Origin: Chloroflexota bacterium
GTDB lineage: Bacteria; Chloroflexota; Dehalococcoidia; Bin125
Direction of reading: 5' to 3'
Assembly: GCA_026707335.1 (NCBI GenBank)
Contig: JAPOXB010000053.1
Location: 1 to 10,770, forward strand
DNA length: 10,770 nucleotides
Positions 5,953-10,770 of this stretch are shown in pieces. Position numbers and translations under genes: made by a program. Positions within the stretch are counted from its first letter, which is position 1, and each line of letters starts with the position of its first letter. The notes beneath the pieces were generated by a model. The model was given only the letters and a program-made list of their open reading frames with translations, was not told the origin of the DNA and ran no database searches.

Positions 5953-6882
5953 ATGCCGGCCGACCCGGGCGCCGAGCCCATCGCTCCCCCAGACGCTTCC
6001 TACGACACGTCGCTCGCCGCCCTGGGCTTGGCGGGCGAACCGGTGCTCCTGCGCGACGGGCCGGACGCCCTCGTCGTCCGCGACGCGGACGCGGGACGGG
6101 TGCTGCACCTGCCCAAACACGCCGCAGCCGCCGCGGCCCATGCCCGTCGCGTGCAGATCATGCCCTACCTGCGCGGGCATCTCTCCCCCGCGATCCCGCT
6201 GCCGCAACCGCGCCCCGCGGCGGGCGTCTCACCGGGGACGGTGGATGCCGCCTGGCTGCCCGGGCGACCGCTGACCCCCGGCGCGATCGACGAGCGCAGC
6301 GAGGCCCGGCTGGCGCGCTCCCTGGGCCGGTTCCTGGCCGAACTGCACGCCTATTCCGCCGAGCGTGCGCAGGCCCTGGGCGCCCCCGGCCCGCGCGACC
6401 GGCGGGACTTCCTTGAGGGTCTGCGCGATCGCAGCCTGCGCGCGCTGCGCCCGCAACTGGGCGCGTCCCGCACCGCTCGCCTGCGACGCTGGTGGCGAAC
6501 GTACCTCGCGGACGAGGCCGCGCCTTACGACGCCGCGCCCACGCACGGCCAGATCGCGCCGGAGCATCTCCTGCTCGACGAGGAGGGCCACGACCTGCAG
6601 GCCGTGCTGGGCTGGAGCGGCCTGACGGTCGCGGACCCGGCCCTGGACCTCGCCGCCGTCGCTCCGCACTACGGGACCGACTTCGCCTGGCTGGTGATGG
6701 AGGCGTACCGCGCCGAGGGCGGCGCCGTCGATGCCGGCTTCCTGCGGCGGGTCCGCCGGCAGGCGGGCGTGCTGCCGTTCCTGGCCTGGGACCGATCGCG
6801 CGCGCCGGGCGACGCGGCCCCCGCCGCCGCGACCGCGGCGCTCGCCGAGCGGCTGCGCGACGACTCCGCTCCCGCGGGCTAG
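5953..6882 (+). CDS. Aminoglycoside phosphotransferase-fold protein, probable pseudokinase
   Basis: This 309-residue protein has the layout of the APH/choline kinase-like family. LHLPKHA (51-57) matches the small-lobe lysine strand (K55), WLPGRPL (101-107) the hinge, and LGRFLAELHAYS (124-135) the helix before the catalytic loop. The catalytic loop, normally HGDLHPGN, reads HGQIAPEH (198-205): catalytic Asp is Q200 and the metal-binding Asn is H205. The second metal ligand, normally IDW, is LGW with G220 in place of Asp. ADPALDLA (227-234), a structural block of the family, is kept. Loss of all three catalytic residues with the fold preserved and the frame intact suggests a pseudokinase rather than a decaying gene. 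Its role is unknown. It follows the M23 gene by 44 nt and converges on the DinB gene with overlapping stops. Confidence 0.8.
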   Translation: MPADPGAEPIAPPDASYDTSLAALGLAGEPVLLRDGPDALVVRDADAGRVLHLPKHAAAAAAHARRVQIMPYLRGHLSPAIPLPQPRPAAGVSPGTVDAAWLPGRPLTPGAIDERSEARLARSLGRFLAELHAYSAERAQALGAPGPRDRRDFLEGLRDRSLRALRPQLGASRTARLRRWWRTYLADEAAPYDAAPTHGQIAPEHLLLDEEGHDLQAVLGWSGLTVADPALDLAAVAPHYGTDFAWLVMEAYRAEGGAVDAGFLRRVRRQAGVLPFLAWDRSRAPGDAAPAAATAALAERLRDDSAPAG

Positions 6883-7409
6883 TACCCCTCGACGGGGAGC
6901 CCTTGGGCGTCGCGCAGGCTCAAGACCTGGCCCAGGTGCACGTTGCCGTGCGCGAGCACGGCCTGCCCGATGAGCTGGATCATGGATTGCCGCCGGCCCT
7001 TCCCGACGTGGACCGAGCCCCGCAGCGCCAGCCCGTCGACGGTTTCCAGGAAGGGACGCACGCTCTCGGTCAGATCCTCGGCGTACTGCGCCAGCTCGGC
7101 GGCGCCGGGCACGCGCAGGGCGTGCGCCTCGCGTGGGTCCATCCCCGTCCCCTGCGCGGCCTTGGGCAGCCCCCAGCGCACGTTGAGCGACTGTTGCAGC
7201 CAGACCGTCGTCTTGCGGTCCTGGCAGAGGTAGTTGAGGACGTTGTCCTCCGTCCGCAGCACGTGCCAGGCGAGAAAGCCGATGTGGTTCGAGTCGGCGG
7301 TGGGGCGGTAGGCGAGTTGCTCGTCGCTGAGACCCGCCAGCGCCGCGATGTAGCGGTTGTTGAGGTCCGTCACGAAGTGCGCGAGGAAGTCGTTGATGTT
7401 CGCGGTCAT
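6879..7409 (-). CDS. DinB family protein
   Basis: This 176-residue protein belongs to the DinB/YfiT-like four-helix superfamily, whose members include metal-binding thiol transferases and many proteins of unknown function. Key features are HIGFLAWHVLRTEDN (42-56) with H49, and LAHGNVHLGQVLSLR (152-166) with H154 and H158. The three histidines make up the usual metal site. The start at 7409 (MTANINDFL) fits the family's usual N-terminus. An in-frame ATG at 7469 would add 20 residues rich in Pro, Gly and Arg, which look non-structural. Its TAG stop shares the CTAG at 6879-6882 with the TAG of the convergent APH-like gene. The substrate is unknown, and DNA-damage induction cannot be assumed from the family name. 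Confidence 0.9.
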   Translation of the reverse strand: MTANINDFLAHFVTDLNNRYIAALAGLSDEQLAYRPTADSNHIGFLAWHVLRTEDNVLNYLCQDRKTTVWLQQSLNVRWGLPKAAQGTGMDPREAHALRVPGAAELAQYAEDLTESVRPFLETVDGLALRGSVHVGKGRRQSMIQLIGQAVLAHGNVHLGQVLSLRDAQGLPVEGY

Positions 7410-7483
7410 CCGTCGGGTGCATTCATGCGGGCGGTCGCTTCCGGGCGGCGGCCCCGCGCGCGGGACCATGGCGAGCGCCGGGC

Positions 7484-7489
7484 AGGATA
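7484..7489 (-). promoter_or_regulatory. Candidate -10 box (TATCCT) for the DinB gene
   Basis: TATCCT on the minus strand (7489-7484) is the same hexamer as that before the PAC2 gene. It lies 14 nt before the ATG at 7469 and 74 nt before the preferred ATG at 7409. Transcription would begin near 7477, so the gene need not be read from the importer promoter. Confidence 0.38.
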
Positions 7490-7504
7490 TGGCCCAACGG
7501 CCTT

Positions 7505-7516
7505 GGCTGTACAGCC
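7505..7516. repeat. Perfect 12-bp palindrome GGCTGTACAGCC
   Basis: This dyad without spacer lies between the importer ATPase stop and the candidate DinB -10 box, covering the position where a -35 element would sit. It could be a regulator binding site or part of a transcript-ending hairpin, although it has no loop or T-run. It does not match a regulator site that I recognise. Confidence 0.4.
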
Positions 7517-7534
7517 CACGCGCCGCCGCCCCGG

Positions 7535-8699
<1,165 letters not shown>

Positions 8700-8707
<8 letters not shown>

Positions 8708-10313
8708 GCAGCCCCCGCTCACGGATCAGGATCAGCGCCATTGGCAGCGCCGCCACGGCGATCAGCAGCAGGCCCGGCGCCGAGGCGCGGGCGAAGAATG
8801 CCTCCTCGGCCTGTAGCCAGACCTGGGTGGCGAGGGTTTCGAACTCGATTGGGGCGAGCAGCAGCGTGGCCGGGAGTTCCTTCATCGTGGTCAGGAAGAC
8901 CAGCGCGAAGCCGCTCACCATGCCCGGCACGATCAGCGGCAGCGTCACCGTCGTCAGGACGGAGCCGCGGGGGCGGCCGAGGCCGCGCGCCGCCTCCTCG
9001 ATGCTCGGCCGGACCCGCACGAGCGAGGCCCGCAGCGGTCCGATCGACTGCGGCAGGAAGAGCACCAGGTAGGCGAAGATCAGGAGGGTCCAGCTCTGGT
9101 AGAGGCCCGGCACGACGTTCAGCGCGAAGAACACCACCGACAACGCCACCACGATCCCCGGTAGTGCGAAGCCCACGTAGCTCACGCGCTCCACCGCCCC
9201 CGCCATCGCTCCGCGCTTGCGGACGGCCACGATCGCGACGGGCAGCGCCGCCGCCACCGCCACGCCCGCCGCCGCGGCCGACACCCACAGGGAGCGCCAG
9301 GCCCCCGCCCACAGGTCGCGGATGGGCTCATCGTTCTGCAGGCCGCGGATGAGCCAGTCGAGCAGCGCCGCCATCGGCGTGACCAGCGCGGCGAGCATCA
9401 GCACGACCAGGAAGGCGATCGCCGCCCAGCGCCAGCGGCCGAGCCGGATCCGCCGCGGCGTGCGGGGCGTGGCCGCGCCGCTCGCGTAATAGCGCCCGCG
9501 CGACCGCGTGACCGCCTCCATCACCAGGATCAGCCCCACCAGGGCCACCAACTCCAGCCCCAGGACGGCCGCCGCCGAGCGATCGAAGCTGCTCTGCATC
9601 TGCACGAAGATCGCCCGCGTGAACGTATCGAAGCGCAGGATCGAGACCGCCCCGAAGTCGCTTACGACGTAGAGCGCGACCAGCAGCGACCCCGCCGCCA
9701 GCGGCACGCGCAGCTGCGGCACGACCACCCGGAAGAAGGTCCGCCAGGCGCCGACGCCGAGCGCGCGCGAGGCCTCCTCCATCGACGGGTCCACGCCGCG
9801 CATCCCGGCCAGGAGCGTGAGCAGGAGGTAGGGGTAGCTGAAGAGCGTCAGCGCCAGGAAGGCGCCCTCGAAGCCGGTGATCTGGGGCACGCTCTCGACG
9901 CCCAGCGGGCCCAGGACGCCCTGCAGGGTGCCCCGCGGACCCATCGCGGCGATGTAGGCGAGCGCGCCGACGAACGTCGGGAAGACGAGCGGCAGCACCG
10001 ACAGCACCAGCCAGAACCGGCGCAATGGCAGGTCGCTGCGCACGACCAGCCACGCGATCGGCAGCGAGATCGCGATCGACGCGCCGGTGACGCTGACGGC
10101 CAGCAGTACCGTGTTACGCAGCAGGCGCCAGGTGGAGTCGCGCAGCAGGTCGTTCCAGGCGTCGGCGTCGGCGCCGGCCGCCCGCACGATCAGGTAGATG
10201 AGCGGGACCGCCATCGCCCCGGCGACGACGATCGCCGCGATCCACACGATCGACGCCGACCCGCGGGGGGCGCGCGTCGAGAGGGGACGGGGCACGCTGG
10301 CGATCAGCGACAC
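8700..10313 (-). CDS. ABC transporter permease, fused two-domain, iron(III)/FbpB-like
   Basis: This 537-residue inner-membrane protein carries two binding-protein-dependent permease domains in one chain, as in FbpB-type iron(III) importers. A first membrane helix is at about 22-44. Domain 1 covers about 65-268, with its ATPase-coupling EAA loop EEASRALGVGAWRTFFRVVV (179-198). A basic loop (269-297) leads to domain 2, about 298-531, with EAA loop EEAARGLGRPRGSVLTTVTL (439-458). DFGAVSILRFDTF (219-231) and MKELPATLLLAP (477-488) are typical of this group. The GTG at 10313 has GGGAG upstream; a second in-frame GTG at 10295 is possible. The ATPase gene overlaps its 3' end. A periplasmic or lipoprotein binding protein should supply substrate, but none is in the window, so it is either encoded elsewhere or served by another gene. 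Confidence 0.93.
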
Positions 10314-10333
10314 GGGGGCTCCCAGGGGCCTAC

Positions 10334-10349
10334 GCCGGCGCGCGCCGGC
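10334..10349. repeat. Perfect 16-bp palindrome GCCGGCGCGCGCCGGC
   Basis: This palindrome lies between the permease GTG (10313) and a candidate -10 box (10361-10356), so it begins at about the predicted transcription start. It may be an operator or a leader hairpin for the importer genes. The GC-only composition makes chance dyads more likely than usual, but 16 perfect bases is long. Confidence 0.5.
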
Positions 10350-10355
10350 CCCCGG

Positions 10356-10361
10356 ATGTTA
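10356..10361 (-). promoter_or_regulatory. Candidate -10 box (TAACAT) for the importer unit
   Basis: On the minus strand TAACAT (10361-10356) fits TANNNT in one of the few A/T-rich spots of this intergenic region. Transcription would start near 10349, giving a leader of about 36 nt. No -35 hexamer and no recognisable Fur-type box are visible in 10314-10423. Confidence 0.38.
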
Positions 10362-10405
10362 ACCGCCGCTAAGGTCTGCGGGTAGTGCGCCTAAGCGATC
10401 CGCCG

Positions 10406-10417
10406 GCCCGCGCGGGC
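10406..10417 (-). terminator. Perfect 12-bp GC palindrome after rpsN
   Basis: GCCCGCGCGGGC lies 7 nt beyond the rpsN stop codon, and pairing continues past a G-G mismatch to 10403-10404 with 10419-10420. No T-run follows on the minus strand. It may contribute to ending the rpsN message, but is not a canonical intrinsic terminator. Confidence 0.3.
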
Positions 10418-10423
10418 GGGGGG

Positions 10424-10729
10424 CTACCAGGACGACTTGCGGATGCCCGGCAGCAGTCCCTGCGAGGCCATCTCGCGGAAGGTGATCCGCGAGAGCCCGA
10501 ATTTGCGCATGTAGCCGCGCGACCGCCCGGTGACCTCGCAGCGGCTCTTGAGCCGCGTGGGGCTGCTGTTGCGGGGCAGCTTCTGCAGCGCCACCTGGGC
10601 GTCCCAGCGCGCCTGCGGATCGTCGACCGACTCGCGCAGCTTGGTCTTCAGCGCCGCGCGCTGGTCCTTGTAGTGGTCATGCATTGCGCGGCGCTTCTGA
10701 TCGCGCGCGAGTTGGCTCTTCTTCGCCAT
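10424..10729 (-). CDS. rpsN: 30S ribosomal protein S14, long zinc-free (C-minus) type
   Basis: This 101-residue protein is ribosomal protein S14 (uS14), a component of the 30S subunit head. The start MAKKSQLARDQKRR and the C-terminal block LPRNSSPTRLKSRCEV (51-66), TGRSRGYMRKFGLSR (67-81) and REMASQGLLPGIRKSSW (85-101) are diagnostic. It is the long form with a single cysteine (C64), so it lacks the CXXC pairs of the short, zinc-binding form of about 61 residues. Its ATG has CGGAG 6 nt upstream. The downstream neighbour is an importer permease rather than rpsH, so this copy is not in the conserved rplE-rpsN-rpsH context. Zinc-free S14 copies outside that operon are commonly Zur-controlled in actinobacteria; such control is only inferred here because the upstream region is cut off. 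Confidence 0.97.
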   Translation of the reverse strand: MAKKSQLARDQKRRAMHDHYKDQRAALKTKLRESVDDPQARWDAQVALQKLPRNSSPTRLKSRCEVTGRSRGYMRKFGLSRITFREMASQGLLPGIRKSSW

Positions 10730-10740
10730 GAGTGCTCCGT

Positions 10741-10763
10741 GCGCCGGCCGCGGTCGGCGGCGC
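10741..10763 (-). other. Possible hairpin upstream of rpsN
   Basis: GCGCCG (10741-10746) and CGGCGC (10758-10763) form a perfect 6-bp stem around an 11-nt loop just upstream of the rpsN ribosome binding site. It could be a leader structure, a terminator of a preceding gene or chance. The window ends seven bases beyond it, so no promoter or operator can be judged. Confidence 0.25.
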
Positions 10764-10770
10764 GTGCCAA

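Noticed and set aside
5953..6882. Aminoglycoside resistance gene
   Set aside because: The fold is of the APH family but the catalytic Asp, Asn and metal-binding Asp are missing, so phosphotransfer to a drug is not supported.
6229..7422. Minus-strand frame across the APH-like and DinB genes
   Set aside because: It crosses two genes with family motifs and shows none of its own.
10314..10423. Fur or Zur box upstream of the importer
   Set aside because: The region is GC-rich and lacks an A/T-rich dyad resembling either known site; the only A/T-rich spot is the GTTAAC around 10358-10363.

Overview
The window is very G+C-rich (around 70% by eye) and densely coded, with eleven recognisable protein genes, no RNA genes, no mobile elements and no CRISPR array. 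Several minor features point to an actinobacterial or Chloroflexota-like bacterium: an actinobacterial-type PAC2 protein, a TIGR03252-like HhH-GPD protein, an ECF sigma factor with an RskA-type anti-sigma factor, frequent GTG starts, and TANNNT boxes lying 6 to 8 nt before start codons, as in leaderless transcripts. The phylum cannot be settled from this sequence alone.

Layout from left to right. (1) 6-1636, minus strand: a two-gene unit, a PAC2-family protein followed by a glyoxalase-II-like metallo-beta-lactamase hydrolase, overlapping by ATGA. (2) 1706-2924, minus strand: an HhH-GPD-fold protein followed 13 nt later by a histidine phosphatase. (3) 3018-4405, minus strand: an ECF sigma factor and its membrane-anchored RskA-like anti-sigma factor, also overlapping by ATGA. 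(4) 4406-4600: a divergent promoter region. It is followed on the plus strand by a membrane-anchored M23 peptidase (4601-5908) and an aminoglycoside-phosphotransferase-fold protein (5953-6882) whose catalytic residues are all replaced. (5) 6879-7409, minus strand: a DinB-family protein whose stop codon overlaps that of the APH-like gene. (6) 7535-10313, minus strand: an iron(III)-type ABC importer made of one fused two-domain permease and one ATPase, with no substrate-binding protein in the window. (7) 10424-10729, minus strand: rpsN of the long, zinc-free type, standing outside the usual ribosomal protein operon.

How the genes may work together. The sigma/anti-sigma pair is a transmembrane signalling switch, and the divergent M23 peptidase is a natural candidate target because it acts on the cell wall and shares the intergenic region. 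The importer and the zinc-independent S14 gene are both the sort of gene often controlled by metal supply, but no Fur or Zur box was recognised here. Most of the window is ordinary chromosomal housekeeping. The most unusual items are the apparent pseudokinase at 5953-6882, an HhH-GPD protein lacking the usual catalytic residues, a possible leaderless four-codon upstream ORF before the peptidase, and perfect palindromes in two promoter regions.
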